From assembly GCF_034424175.1 (NCBI RefSeq), contig NZ_CP139986.1, positions 3,286,001 through 3,350,000 on the forward strand: a stretch of 64,000 nt of DNA, given 5' to 3'. A program made the translations under genes and the position numbers. Position 1 is the stretch's first letter. Each line of letters begins with the position of its first letter. The notes below the pieces were generated by a model that saw only the letters and a list, made by a program, of their open reading frames with translations, ran no database searches and had not been told where the DNA came from. Shown here in pieces: positions 43,116 through 51,731 of the stretch. Origin of the DNA: Kluyvera intermedia. GTDB lineage: Bacteria; Pseudomonadota; Gammaproteobacteria; Enterobacterales; Enterobacteriaceae.

Positions 43116-43585
43116 GTCAGGTGATCCTCGATCTCCAGTTGGCCTGTGAAGATAACACCGGTTTGCCAGAAGAAAGTCAGTTCCAGAAGTGGCTGGATGC
43201 CGTTATTCCTCAGTTCCAGGCCGAGTCCGAAGTGACCATTCGCCTGGTCGATACCGCGGAAAGCCATGAGCTAAACCTTACCTACCGCGGTATGGATAAG
43301 CCCACCAACGTGCTGTCATTCCCGTTTGAAGCCCCACCGGGCATCGAGCTGCCGCTGCTGGGCGATCTGATTATTTGTCGTCAAGTAGTAGAGCGTGAGG
43401 CCACTGAACAGGGCAAGCCGCTGGAAGCACACTGGGCGCACATGGTGGTCCACGGTAGCCTGCATTTGCTGGGCTATGACCATATCGAAGATGAAGAAGC
43501 GGAAGAGATGGAAAGCCTTGAGACAGAGATAATGCTTGCTCTCGGCTATGAGGATCCGTACATTTCCGAGAAGATTGCTGAATAG
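43112..43585 (+). CDS. ybeY: Endoribonuclease YbeY (16S rRNA processing)
   Basis: A 157-residue zinc protein (E. coli 155). The signature H-x3-H-x5-H is HGSLHLLGYDH (His114, 118, 124). It takes part in 16S 3'-end maturation, ribosome quality control and stress survival. The ATG overlaps the ybeZ stop (ATGA), so the two are translationally coupled. Confidence 0.97.
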   Translation: MSQVILDLQLACEDNTGLPEESQFQKWLDAVIPQFQAESEVTIRLVDTAESHELNLTYRGMDKPTNVLSFPFEAPPGIELPLLGDLIICRQVVEREATEQGKPLEAHWAHMVVHGSLHLLGYDHIEDEEAEEMESLETEIMLALGYEDPYISEKIAE

Positions 43586-43590
43586 TAGCT

Positions 43591-43671
43591 TGCCGGATGG
43601 CGGCGCTTGCGCCTTATCCGGCCTACATTCATGCATTTTGTAGGCCTGATAAGCGTAAACGCCATCAGGCC
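43591..43671. repeat. Paired REP (BIME) between ybeY and corC
   Basis: Unit 1 (43591-43626) TGCCGGATGGCGGC to CCGGCCTAC and unit 2 (43639-43671) TGTAGGCCTGATAAGC to CATCAGGC face each other. It sits within an otherwise tight operon and could lower expression of the downstream genes. Confidence 0.8.
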
Positions 43672-43744
43672 ATACATGCCGTCCGGCGCTGAATTTACGC
43701 GCGACGAGCGACAATTAATCCAACATGAGAACCCAAACGACGCC

Positions 43745-44623
43745 ATGAGCGACGACAATTCACACAGTAGTGACACAGTAAACAGCAAAAAGGGATTCTT
43801 CTCCCTCTTACTCAGCCAGCTCTTCCACGGTGAACCGAAAAACCGTGACGATCTCCTGGCGCTGATCCGTGATTCCGGGCAGAACGAGCTTATCGATGAA
43901 GATACGCGCGACATGCTTGAAGGGGTAATGGATATCGCTGACCAACGCGTCCGCGACATCATGATCCCGCGCTCTCAAATGATCACCCTAAAACGCAACC
44001 AAACCCTGGACGAATGTCTCGATGTCATCATTGAGTCCGCCCACTCGCGTTTCCCGGTTATCAGCGAGGACAAAGATCACATTGAAGGGATTCTGATGGC
44101 CAAAGACCTGCTGCCGTTTATGCGCAGCGATTCTGAAGCTTTCAGCATGGATAAAGTGTTACGCACCGCGGTTGTCGTACCGGAAAGCAAACGGGTTGAC
44201 CGTATGCTCAAGGAATTCCGCTCCCAGCGCTACCATATGGCCATCGTTATCGATGAGTTTGGCGGCGTCTCTGGACTGGTGACGATTGAAGATATTCTTG
44301 AACTGATCGTGGGTGAAATTGAAGATGAGTATGACGAAGAAGACGATATCGACTTCCGTCAGCTCAGCCGTCACACCTGGACGGTTCGCGCACTGGCCTC
44401 GATTGAAGACTTCAACGACGCGTTCAGTACTCATTTCAACGATGATGAAGTTGATACTATCGGCGGACTGGTGATGCAGGCCTTTGGTCATCTGCCCGCA
44501 CGCGGCGAAACTATCGACATTGATGGTTACCAGTTTAAGGTCGCCATGGCGGATAGCCGTCGTATTATTCAGGTTCACGTTAAAATCCCGGACGATTCCC
44601 CACAACCGAAACTGGATGAATAA
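43745..44623 (+). CDS. corC: CorC (YbeX), CBS-domain protein linked to Co2+/Mg2+ efflux
   Basis: Starting at MSDDNSHSSDT (43745) gives 292 residues, as in E. coli; a longer frame running back through the REP block is discarded. Two CBS domains (about 70-190: RVRDIMIPRSQM, HSRFPVISEDKDHIEG, VIDEFGGVSGLVTIEDI) precede a CorC_HlyC/TerC-associated domain (about 205-285). It was first linked to CorA-dependent magnesium/cobalt efflux, while a role in ribosome or envelope function with YbeY and Lnt is also discussed. Confidence 0.95.
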   Translation: MSDDNSHSSDTVNSKKGFFSLLLSQLFHGEPKNRDDLLALIRDSGQNELIDEDTRDMLEGVMDIADQRVRDIMIPRSQMITLKRNQTLDECLDVIIESAHSRFPVISEDKDHIEGILMAKDLLPFMRSDSEAFSMDKVLRTAVVVPESKRVDRMLKEFRSQRYHMAIVIDEFGGVSGLVTIEDILELIVGEIEDEYDEEDDIDFRQLSRHTWTVRALASIEDFNDAFSTHFNDDEVDTIGGLVMQAFGHLPARGETIDIDGYQFKVAMADSRRIIQVHVKIPDDSPQPKLDE

Positions 44624-44628
44624 TCTCC

Positions 44629-46167
44629 ATGGCATTTGCCTCATTGCTTGAACGCCAGCGCATTCGTCTGCTGCTGGCGCTACTTTTCGGAGCCAGCGGA
44701 ACGCTGGCTTTTTCTCCTTATGACATCTGGCCTGCTGCGATAATTTCACTGTTCGGTCTGCAGGCCCTGACGCTCAACCGTCGGCCAGTGCAGTCCGCCG
44801 CTATCGGTTATGCGTGGGGCTTTGGTCTGTTCGGTGCCGGCATTAACTGGGTCTACGTCAGTATTGCCCAGTTTGGCGGTATGCCGGGCCCGGTCAACGT
44901 CTTCCTCGTCGTCCTGCTGGCGGGTTATCTCTCGCTGTATACCGGTCTGTTCGCGGGGATTTTGTCGCGCCTGTGGCCGAAGACGAACTGGGTACGCATG
45001 GCTATCGCCGCGCCGGTCGTCTGGCAGCTCACCGAGTTCCTGCGCGGTTGGGTGCTAACCGGCTTCCCATGGCTGCAGTTTGGCTATAGCCAGATTGACG
45101 GCCCGCTGAAAGGGCTGGCACCCGTCATGGGCGTCGGCGCGATTAACTTCCTGCTGATGGCGGTGAGCGGTCTGCTGGCGCTAGCGCTGGTCACCCGCAA
45201 CTGGCGTCCGCTGGCGGTTGGCGTGGTGTTATTTGCCCTGCCATTCCCGCTGCGTTACATCCAGTGGTATACGCTTCAGACCGATAAAACCACTCAGGTT
45301 TCGATGGTCCAGGGTGATATTCCACAGGCGCTGAAGTGGGATGAAAATCAGTTGCTCAATACGTTGAAGGTTTATCTCGACGCTACCGAAAAAGTGATGG
45401 GCAAATCCGAGCTGATTATCTGGCCAGAGTCGGCGATTCCCGATCTGGAGATTAACCAGCAGCGCTTCCTGAGTATGATGGACGATCTTCTGCGGGCGAA
45501 AAACAGTACGCTGATTACCGGTATTGTGGATTCACGCCTCAACCAGCAGAATCGTTACGACACCTACAACACCATCATCACACTAGGCAAAGATAGCCCG
45601 TACAGCTATGAGTCGAAGAATCGCTACAACAAAAATCACCTGGTTCCGTTTGGTGAGTTTGTGCCGCTGGAATCCATCCTGCGTCCGTTAGCACCGTTCT
45701 TCGACCTGCCGATGTCGTCATTCAGCCGTGGACCGTATGTCCAGCCACAGCTGCAGGCACATAACCTGAAGCTGACGGCGGCTATCTGCTACGAGATTAT
45801 TCTCGGTCAGCAGGTGCGTGATAATTTCCGCCCGGACACCAACTTCCTGCTGACCATTTCTAACGATGCATGGTTTGGTAAGTCCATCGGCCCGTGGCAG
45901 CACTTCCAGATGGCGCGAATGCGTGCGCTGGAGCTCGCTCGTCCACTGCTGCGTAGCACCAACAATGGCATTACCGCTGTGATTGGCCCACGCGGTGAGA
46001 TTCAGGCGATGATCCCGCAGTTTACCCGCCAGGTTCTGACCACCAAAGTGACGCCAACGACGGGCTTAACGCCGTATGCGCGTACCGGTGACTGGACACT
46101 GTGGCTAATTACCGCACTGTTTGGTTTTGGTGCACTGGTGATGAGCCTGCGTCAGCGCCGCAAGTAA
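44629..46167 (+). CDS. lnt: Apolipoprotein N-acyltransferase
   Basis: A 512-residue inner-membrane enzyme, E. coli length. N-terminal membrane spans (about 10-205) precede a periplasmic nitrilase-fold domain with the catalytic triad Glu267 (WPESAIPD), Lys335 (YNKNHLVP) and Cys387 (AAICYEI), and a final span. It adds the third acyl chain to lipoproteins such as LptE and RlpA encoded in this window. It is five bases after corC. Confidence 0.98.
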   Translation: MAFASLLERQRIRLLLALLFGASGTLAFSPYDIWPAAIISLFGLQALTLNRRPVQSAAIGYAWGFGLFGAGINWVYVSIAQFGGMPGPVNVFLVVLLAGYLSLYTGLFAGILSRLWPKTNWVRMAIAAPVVWQLTEFLRGWVLTGFPWLQFGYSQIDGPLKGLAPVMGVGAINFLLMAVSGLLALALVTRNWRPLAVGVVLFALPFPLRYIQWYTLQTDKTTQVSMVQGDIPQALKWDENQLLNTLKVYLDATEKVMGKSELIIWPESAIPDLEINQQRFLSMMDDLLRAKNSTLITGIVDSRLNQQNRYDTYNTIITLGKDSPYSYESKNRYNKNHLVPFGEFVPLESILRPLAPFFDLPMSSFSRGPYVQPQLQAHNLKLTAAICYEIILGQQVRDNFRPDTNFLLTISNDAWFGKSIGPWQHFQMARMRALELARPLLRSTNNGITAVIGPRGEIQAMIPQFTRQVLTTKVTPTTGLTPYARTGDWTLWLITALFGFGALVMSLRQRRK

Positions 46168-46185
46168 CACATTGCACTATCGAAT

Positions 46186-46266
46186 GTAGGCCGGATAAGG
46201 CGGTACGCCGCCATCCGGCAGTCGTTCGGCACCATGCCTGATGGCGCTGCGCTTATCAGACCTACA
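46186..46266. repeat. Paired REP (BIME) after lnt
   Basis: GTAGGCCGGATAAGGCG to CCATCCGGCA (46186-46220) followed by GCCTGATGGCG to CAGACCTACA (46234-46266). It probably protects the 3' end of the miaB-lnt transcript. Confidence 0.8.
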
Positions 46267-46540
46267 AAATCCTTTTCGCTCACAACTCCCCCTTCTGAAG
46301 TCCATTCTGGCACGCCACTTGCTTAATATAATCAAGAGGCTGCACCTCATCACTTAGCGCAACCCGGTTGCACCACCAAAAGACATCGGTAGCACCATTA
46401 TCGTGCAAACGACCTTTTTTGCCTCAAAGTGGTGCGGCGCGCTTCGCAAAAATAAACAATAAAGCAGCAAAATCTTTACATTAAGCCAAACTAAATGCTA
46501 ACAAACACACATAACGCTGCACGCTAAAAGCACAGCCTAT

Positions 46541-46560
46541 AACAACACAACAATCACAAT
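46541..46560 (+). promoter_or_regulatory. CA-rich GcvB-type sRNA target in the gltI leader
   Basis: AACAACACAACAATCACAAT lies 47-66 bases before the gltI start. In Salmonella the GU-rich R1 region of GcvB binds such a C/A-rich element upstream of the gltI ribosome site, which also acts as a translation enhancer. The remaining lnt-gltI gap (46267-46540) holds unresolved promoter sequences. Confidence 0.7.
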
Positions 46561-46606
46561 GGGTATCAATGCATCCTGGCCGATGCAGAGGATAAAGGAG
46601 TTGGAC

Positions 46607-47518
46607 ATGCAATTACGTAAACTGGCCGCTGCCATGCTGGTCATGGGTGTCACCGCAGGTCTGGCACACGCAGAAGACGCAAAGCCTGCTACGCAGGGTT
46701 CGACGCTGGATAAAATCGCGAAGAACGGCGTTATCGTTGTCGGTCACCGTGAATCATCCGTACCGTTCTCCTATTACGACAACCAACAAAAAGTCGTGGG
46801 TTACTCTCAGGACTACTCCAACGCCATCGTTGAAGCTATCAAGAAAAAGCTCAACAACCCGAAACTGGAAGTGAAGCTGATTCCTATCACTTCGCAAAAC
46901 CGTATCCCGCTGCTGCAAAACGGCACCTTCGATTTTGAATGTGGTTCAACCACCAACAACGTTGAACGCCAGAAACAGGCTTCCTTCTCTGACACCATCT
47001 TCGTGGTCGGTACCCGTCTGCTGGCGAAAAAAGGCGGTGATGTTAAAGATTTCGCTGACCTGAAGGGGAAAGCGGTTGTCGTGACTTCCGGCACCACCTC
47101 CGAGATTCTGCTGCACAAGTTGAATGACGAGCAGAAAATGGATATGCGCATCATCAGCGCCAAAGACCACGGCGATTCCTTCCGTACCCTGGAAAGCGGT
47201 CGTGCCGTTGCCTTTATGATGGATGATGCCCTGTTAGCGGGTGAGCGCGCGAAAGCCAAAAAACCGGACAACTGGGAGATCGTCGGCAAGCCACAATCTC
47301 AGGAAGCCTACGGCTGTATGCTGCGTAAAAATGACCCAGACTTCAAAAAGCTGATGGACGACACCATCGCTCAGGCGCAGACCTCTGGCGAAGCGGCGAA
47401 ATGGTTTGATAAGTGGTTCAAAAACCCAATCCCACCGAAAAACCTGAACATGAACTTCGAGCTGTCTGAAGAGATGAAAGCGCTGTTCAAAACGCCAAAT
47501 GACAAAGCACTTAACTAA
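46607..47518 (+). CDS. gltI: Glutamate/aspartate ABC transporter, periplasmic binding protein
   Basis: Starting at MQLRKLAAAMLVMG (46607), with AGGAG six bases before, gives 303 residues (E. coli 302); upstream in-frame ATGs lie in the regulatory leader. A Sec signal peptide (about 1-22, ending AHA) precedes a type 3 solute-binding domain with GHRESSVPFSYY and GVIVVG. It captures Glu and Asp for GltJKL. It is separated from gltJ by the SroC region, which lets it be made in excess. Confidence 0.97.
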   Translation: MQLRKLAAAMLVMGVTAGLAHAEDAKPATQGSTLDKIAKNGVIVVGHRESSVPFSYYDNQQKVVGYSQDYSNAIVEAIKKKLNNPKLEVKLIPITSQNRIPLLQNGTFDFECGSTTNNVERQKQASFSDTIFVVGTRLLAKKGGDVKDFADLKGKAVVVTSGTTSEILLHKLNDEQKMDMRIISAKDHGDSFRTLESGRAVAFMMDDALLAGERAKAKKPDNWEIVGKPQSQEAYGCMLRKNDPDFKKLMDDTIAQAQTSGEAAKWFDKWFKNPIPPKNLNMNFELSEEMKALFKTPNDKALN

Positions 47519-47674
47519 TTAGAAAAACGGGGCGGAATTATCTGCCCTCTCGATTGTGGTTCAGCACGGACAGACTATAAGTCAGGTGGTCGTTCCCCAC
47601 CTGACCTGAATACCGCAAAACGCTGTTCTACAATCTTCGAGGGTAGCAGGAGAGTTCCTGCTACCCTTTTTTTT
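47519..47674 (+). ncRNA. sroC: SroC sRNA (GcvB sponge) in the gltI-gltJ gap
   Basis: The intergenic region matches the position and character of SroC, made in Salmonella and E. coli by cleavage of the gltIJKL transcript. It ends in a strong intrinsic terminator, an 11-base stem GGGTAGCAGGA/TCCTGCTACCC (47641-47666) plus eight T. A further hairpin (CAGGTGG/CCACCTG, about 47583-47603) lies inside. SroC pairs with and destabilises GcvB, relieving repression of its targets, among them gltI. The 5' end is approximate. Confidence 0.8.
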
Positions 47675-47688
47675 CCAGGAGTTTATTT

Positions 47689-48429
47689 ATGTCCATAGAC
47701 TGGAACTGGGGTATCTTTTTACAAGACGCTCCTTTCGGCAACACAACCTATCTCGGCTGGCTCTGGAGCGGTTTTCAGGTCACCGTCGCCCTTTCTATTA
47801 CTGCATGGATTATCGCTTTTCTCGTTGGTTCGCTATTTGGTATTTTGCGTACTGTACCTAATCGTTTTTTGTCGTCACTTGGCACCTGTTACGTCGAACT
47901 GTTCCGTAACGTTCCGCTGATCGTGCAGTTCTTTACCTGGTATCTGGTGGTTCCGGAATTGCTGCCGGAAGACCTCGGCATGTGGTTTAAATCGGAGCTG
48001 GATCCAAACATTCAGTTCTTCCTCTCCTCAATGATCTGTCTGGGTCTGTTTACCGCTGCGCGCGTCTGCGAACAGGTACGTGCTGCGATTCAGTCGCTGC
48101 CACGTGGGCAGAAAAGCGCTGCACTGGCGATGGGGCTGACGCTACCGCAAGCCTACCGCTATGTCCTGCTGCCAAACGCCTATCGCGTTATCGTCCCGCC
48201 GATGACTTCCGAGATGATGAACCTGGTGAAAAACTCGGCCATCGCCTCAACTATCGGACTCGTTGATATGGCTGCGCAGGCGGGCAAACTGCTGGACTAC
48301 TCCGCACACGCCTGGGAATCCTTTACGGCGATCACCCTCGCTTATGTATTGATAAACGCCATTATTATGCTGGTCATGGCTCTGGTTGAACGCAAAATTC
48401 GCCTGCCGGGCAACCTGGGGGGTAAATAA
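47689..48429 (+). CDS. gltJ: Glutamate/aspartate ABC transporter permease GltJ
   Basis: A 246-residue inner-membrane permease of the HisMQ type with about five spans and the EAA loop (AAIQSLPRGQKSAALAMGLT, near residue 135-155) that contacts the ATPase. It has the E. coli length. Expression depends on read-through of the SroC terminator just upstream. Its last base is shared with the gltK start (TAATG). Confidence 0.97.
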   Translation: MSIDWNWGIFLQDAPFGNTTYLGWLWSGFQVTVALSITAWIIAFLVGSLFGILRTVPNRFLSSLGTCYVELFRNVPLIVQFFTWYLVVPELLPEDLGMWFKSELDPNIQFFLSSMICLGLFTAARVCEQVRAAIQSLPRGQKSAALAMGLTLPQAYRYVLLPNAYRVIVPPMTSEMMNLVKNSAIASTIGLVDMAAQAGKLLDYSAHAWESFTAITLAYVLINAIIMLVMALVERKIRLPGNLGGK

Positions 48430-49106
48430 TGTACGAATTTGACTGGAGCTCTATCATCCCGTCGATGCCCTACCTGCTAGCCGGGCTGGTCATCACCCTT
48501 AAAATTACCGTCACCGCGATTATTATCGGGATCGTCTGGGGAACGCTGCTGGCCGTCATGCGGCTGTCGACGTTTAAACCTGTCGCCTGGTTTGCCAAAA
48601 CCTACGTCAACGTCTTCCGTTCAATACCGCTGGTAATGGTGTTGCTGTGGTTCTATCTGATTGTGCCAGGGTTCCTGCAAAACGTGCTGGGACTGTCGCC
48701 AAAAAGCGATATCCGCCTGATTTCGGCAATGGTGGCGTTTTCGATGTTTGAAGCGGCTTACTATTCGGAAATCATCCGCGCCGGCATTCAGAGTATCTCA
48801 CGCGGGCAATCGAGCGCCGCGCTGGCGCTGGGAATGACCCACTGGCAGTCAATGAAACTCATTATTCTGCCGCAGGCCTTCCGTGCGATGGTTCCACTGC
48901 TGCTCACCCAAGGGATCGTCCTGTTCCAGGATACCTCGCTGGTGTATGTGTTAAGCCTCGCGGACTTCTTCCGTACCGCCTCGACCATTGGTGAGCGTGA
49001 CGGTACTCAGGTCGAAATGATCCTGTTTGCAGGTTTTGTTTATTTTGTGATTAGCCTTAGCGCCTCGCTGCTGGTCAGCTATTTGAAGAAAAGGACTGTG
49101 CAATGA
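48429..49106 (+). CDS. gltK: Glutamate/aspartate ABC transporter permease GltK
   Basis: The second permease, 225 residues (E. coli 224), with the EAA loop AGIQSISRGQSSAALALGMT. It pairs with GltJ to form the membrane channel. It is translationally coupled to gltJ (1-base overlap) and gltL (4-base overlap). Confidence 0.97.
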   Translation: MYEFDWSSIIPSMPYLLAGLVITLKITVTAIIIGIVWGTLLAVMRLSTFKPVAWFAKTYVNVFRSIPLVMVLLWFYLIVPGFLQNVLGLSPKSDIRLISAMVAFSMFEAAYYSEIIRAGIQSISRGQSSAALALGMTHWQSMKLIILPQAFRAMVPLLLTQGIVLFQDTSLVYVLSLADFFRTASTIGERDGTQVEMILFAGFVYFVISLSASLLVSYLKKRTVQ

Positions 49107-49828
49107 TTACCCTGAAAAATGTTTCTAAATGGTATGGTCACTTTCAGGTGCTGACCGACTGTTCCACGCAAGTGAAAAAAGGCGAAGTGGTGGTGGTTTG
49201 CGGGCCGTCTGGCTCGGGTAAATCGACGCTGATTAAAACCGTTAACGGTCTGGAGCCGGTGCAACAAGGCGAGATCCAGGTAAACGGCACCCAAGTGAAC
49301 GATAAGAAAACGGATCTCGCGAAGCTGCGTTCTCAGGTCGGCATGGTGTTCCAGCATTTTGAGCTGTTCCCGCATTTGTCGATTATCGAGAACCTGACAC
49401 TGGCACAGGTCAAAGTGCTTAAACGCGATAAAGCCGCCGCCCGCGATAAGGGATTAAAACTACTAGAACGCGTGGGGCTTTCGGCGCATGCCAATAAGTT
49501 CCCGGCGCAGCTTTCCGGCGGCCAGCAGCAGCGTGTCGCCATCGCGCGCGCGTTATGTATGGATCCGGTCGCCATGTTGTTTGATGAACCGACTTCCGCG
49601 CTCGACCCTGAGATGATCAATGAAGTGCTGGACGTTATGGTAGAGCTTGCCAACGAAGGCATGACCATGATGGTGGTGACCCACGAAATGGGCTTTGCCC
49701 GTAAAGTGGCTAACCGGGTGATCTTTATGGATGAAGGCAAAATCGTCGAAGATGCCGATAAAGAGGCGTTCTTCGCCAACCCGAAATCCGATCGTGCAAA
49801 AGACTTCCTCGCGAAAATTCTGCACTAA
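49103..49828 (+). CDS. gltL: Glutamate/aspartate ABC transporter ATPase GltL
   Basis: A 241-residue polar-amino-acid ABC ATPase, E. coli length. Walker A is GPSGSGKST (near 32-40), the signature LSGGQQQR, Walker B VAMLFDEPTSALD and the switch histidine VVTHEMG. It drives Glu/Asp import. It is the last gene of the operon; a REP palindrome follows within 4 bases. Confidence 0.97.
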   Translation: MITLKNVSKWYGHFQVLTDCSTQVKKGEVVVVCGPSGSGKSTLIKTVNGLEPVQQGEIQVNGTQVNDKKTDLAKLRSQVGMVFQHFELFPHLSIIENLTLAQVKVLKRDKAAARDKGLKLLERVGLSAHANKFPAQLSGGQQQRVAIARALCMDPVAMLFDEPTSALDPEMINEVLDVMVELANEGMTMMVVTHEMGFARKVANRVIFMDEGKIVEDADKEAFFANPKSDRAKDFLAKILH

Positions 49829-49831
49829 ACA

Positions 49832-49911
49832 GTAGCCCGGGCGAGGCGTTTACGCCGACCCCGGGGTAGCTCGGTGCCAAATCCCGGCGGCGCTTTGCCT
49901 GGCCGGGCGAC
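49832..49911. repeat. REP element (CCGGGCTAC type) after gltL
   Basis: GTAGCCCGGGCGAGGCG at one end and CGGCGGCGCTTTGCC to GGCCGGGCGAC at the other can pair. It is the likely 3' end of the glt transcript. Confidence 0.7.
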
Positions 49912-50009
49912 TCATTCGTGCACCTCATCACGCTTTCAGGTTTCTATTCTCGTTCATTCCACATACAAGCTTTACCCTTGTCACAAAACAACGCTGACAA
50001 GGAACTGCT

Positions 50010-50945
50010 ATGGCACAGCCAATTATTCTTGATTGCGATCCGGGTCATGACGACGCGATCGCCATTGTACTCGCCCTCGCCTCCCCTGAGCTTGAAGTGA
50101 AAGCGATCACCTCCTCCGCCGGTAATCAGACGCCGGAGAAAACGCTGCGTAACGTGCTGCGCATGCTCACCTTGCTAAAGCGCCCGGATATTCCCGTCGC
50201 TGGCGGTGCCGTGAAGCCGTTGATGCGAGAGCTTATCATCGCCGATAACGTTCATGGCGAGAGTGGTCTTGATGGCCCGGCGCTACCGGAGCCGTCGTTC
50301 GCCCCGCAAAATTTCACCGCCGTCGAACTGATGGCTAAAACCCTGCGTGAGAGTCCGAATCCAGTAACCATTGTCTCTACCGGCCCGCAAACCAACGTTG
50401 CACTGTTGCTTAATAGCCATCCGGAACTTCATGCCAAAATCAATCGCATCGTCATCATGGGCGGTGCCATGAGCCTGGGTAACTGGACACCGGCGGCTGA
50501 ATTCAATATCTACGTTGATCCTGAAGCCGCTGAAATTGTTTTCCAGTCAGGGATCCCGGTGGTAATGGCCGGGCTTGATGTAACCCATAAAGCACAAATC
50601 CACGCCGCCGACACCGAACGTTTTCGCGCCATTGGCAACCCTATCTCCACCATCGTGGCGGAATTACTCGATTTCTTTATGGAGTACCACAAAGACGAGA
50701 AATGGGGATTTGTCGGCGCACCGCTGCATGATCCGTGCACCATTGCATGGCTGCTGAAGCCGGAGATGTTTACCACCGTTGAATGCTGGGTGGGCGTGGA
50801 AACCCAAGGCAAATATACCCAGGGGATGACGGTCGTGGATTACTACTTCCTGACGGGGAATAAACCAAATGCAACGGTGATGGTTGATGTTGATCGCCAG
50901 GCGTTTGTGGATTTGTTGGCTGAGCGTTTGAAGTTTTACGGCTGA
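50010..50945 (+). CDS. rihA: Pyrimidine-specific ribonucleoside hydrolase RihA
   Basis: A 311-residue nucleoside hydrolase, same length as E. coli RihA. The calcium/catalytic motif DCDPGHDDAI starts near residue 9, VMGGAM is central and the C-terminal active-site region is HDPCTIAWLL. It cleaves cytidine and uridine to base and ribose. It stands alone between two REP elements, convergent with ybeL. Confidence 0.95.
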   Translation: MAQPIILDCDPGHDDAIAIVLALASPELEVKAITSSAGNQTPEKTLRNVLRMLTLLKRPDIPVAGGAVKPLMRELIIADNVHGESGLDGPALPEPSFAPQNFTAVELMAKTLRESPNPVTIVSTGPQTNVALLLNSHPELHAKINRIVIMGGAMSLGNWTPAAEFNIYVDPEAAEIVFQSGIPVVMAGLDVTHKAQIHAADTERFRAIGNPISTIVAELLDFFMEYHKDEKWGFVGAPLHDPCTIAWLLKPEMFTTVECWVGVETQGKYTQGMTVVDYYFLTGNKPNATVMVDVDRQAFVDLLAERLKFYG

Positions 50946-50950
50946 GTCTT

Positions 50951-51015
50951 TCCCGGGGCGCTTCGCTTGGCCGGGCTACATTGTAGGTAGCCCGGCCAAG
51001 CGAAGCGCCGCCGGG
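50951..51015. repeat. REP palindrome between rihA and ybeL
   Basis: Near-perfect arms CCCGGGGCGCTTCGCTTGGC / GCCAAGCGAAGCGCCGCCGG (one bulge) join at a short loop. It separates convergent genes and probably ends both transcripts. Confidence 0.82.
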
Positions 51016-51023
51016 ATTATCTA

Positions 51024-51506
51024 CTATGGCTCAAACGGCCTGCGCTGGAACTGGTCATGTCCACATTTCGGGCAACGTGACAGCACATCAGGTGTATAAA
51101 CCGCCAGGTGATAGTGGCATTTCTCGCACACCAGATTTCCCAGCCCCACCACTTCACCACTGTGGTACACGCCGTGGTGGTTGAGATCCTGAAACACCTC
51201 GCGCCACTCCAGCTGCGTCTTATCGGTAATATCCGCCAGCTCTTGCCAGATGCTCTCTTTAATCACTCGCAGGAATACGCTGTCAGACTCATCCTCCTGA
51301 CTTTCACCATAGCTCATGGCGAACTCTTCCAGGTCGCGACGAACGGCGCGCAGAAGTTCATCAATTTCAGTGCGCGTTAACTCGCTGGTTTGCGCCACTT
51401 TCGCGCGCGCCTCGGCCACCAGCGTATCGATATCGCGTTCGCCGTTACGTAAGCGTTCGGTCAGTGTAGCGACCAGTTCCCGGTAAATTTGAGCAACCTT
51501 GTTCAT
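51024..51506 (-). CDS. ybeL: YbeL, zinc-ribbon protein
   Basis: The ATG start (MNKVAQIYRELV) gives 160 residues, as in E. coli; a GTG three codons earlier is also possible. A helical N-terminal two-thirds rich in Glu and Arg precedes a C-terminal zinc ribbon with CEKCHYHL and CPKCGHDQFQRRPF. Its function is unknown. E. coli ybeL was reported as an envelope-stress (sigma-E) regulated gene; no such promoter was confirmed here. Confidence 0.93.
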   Translation of the reverse strand: MNKVAQIYRELVATLTERLRNGERDIDTLVAEARAKVAQTSELTRTEIDELLRAVRRDLEEFAMSYGESQEDESDSVFLRVIKESIWQELADITDKTQLEWREVFQDLNHHGVYHSGEVVGLGNLVCEKCHYHLAVYTPDVLSRCPKCGHDQFQRRPFEP

Positions 51507-51636
51507 TGTTTCCACTCCCAGCTAGTTAACCTACTCTAATAGTAGCCGTTATTTCCTTTTCGCTTTGCCAGCATCACCACAGAGTTCACAATTTAAGGCT
51601 TGAGCTTTTCACCCGCTTAACGTGCGAAAGGCTGTT

Positions 51637-51666
51637 TTGACGTGAGCGTTTGGGCTATGCTATGCG
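51637..51666 (+). promoter_or_regulatory. Candidate leuS promoter
   Basis: TTGACG (51637-51642) and TATGCG (51661-51666) are spaced by 18 bases, 66 bases before the leuS start. The -10 is weak. Confidence 0.45.
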
Positions 51667-51731
51667 GATCTGGAATATCACATCTATTGGCTACATTTGT
51701 AGCTGCATTGAAAACAGGATCACTGGCTGCC

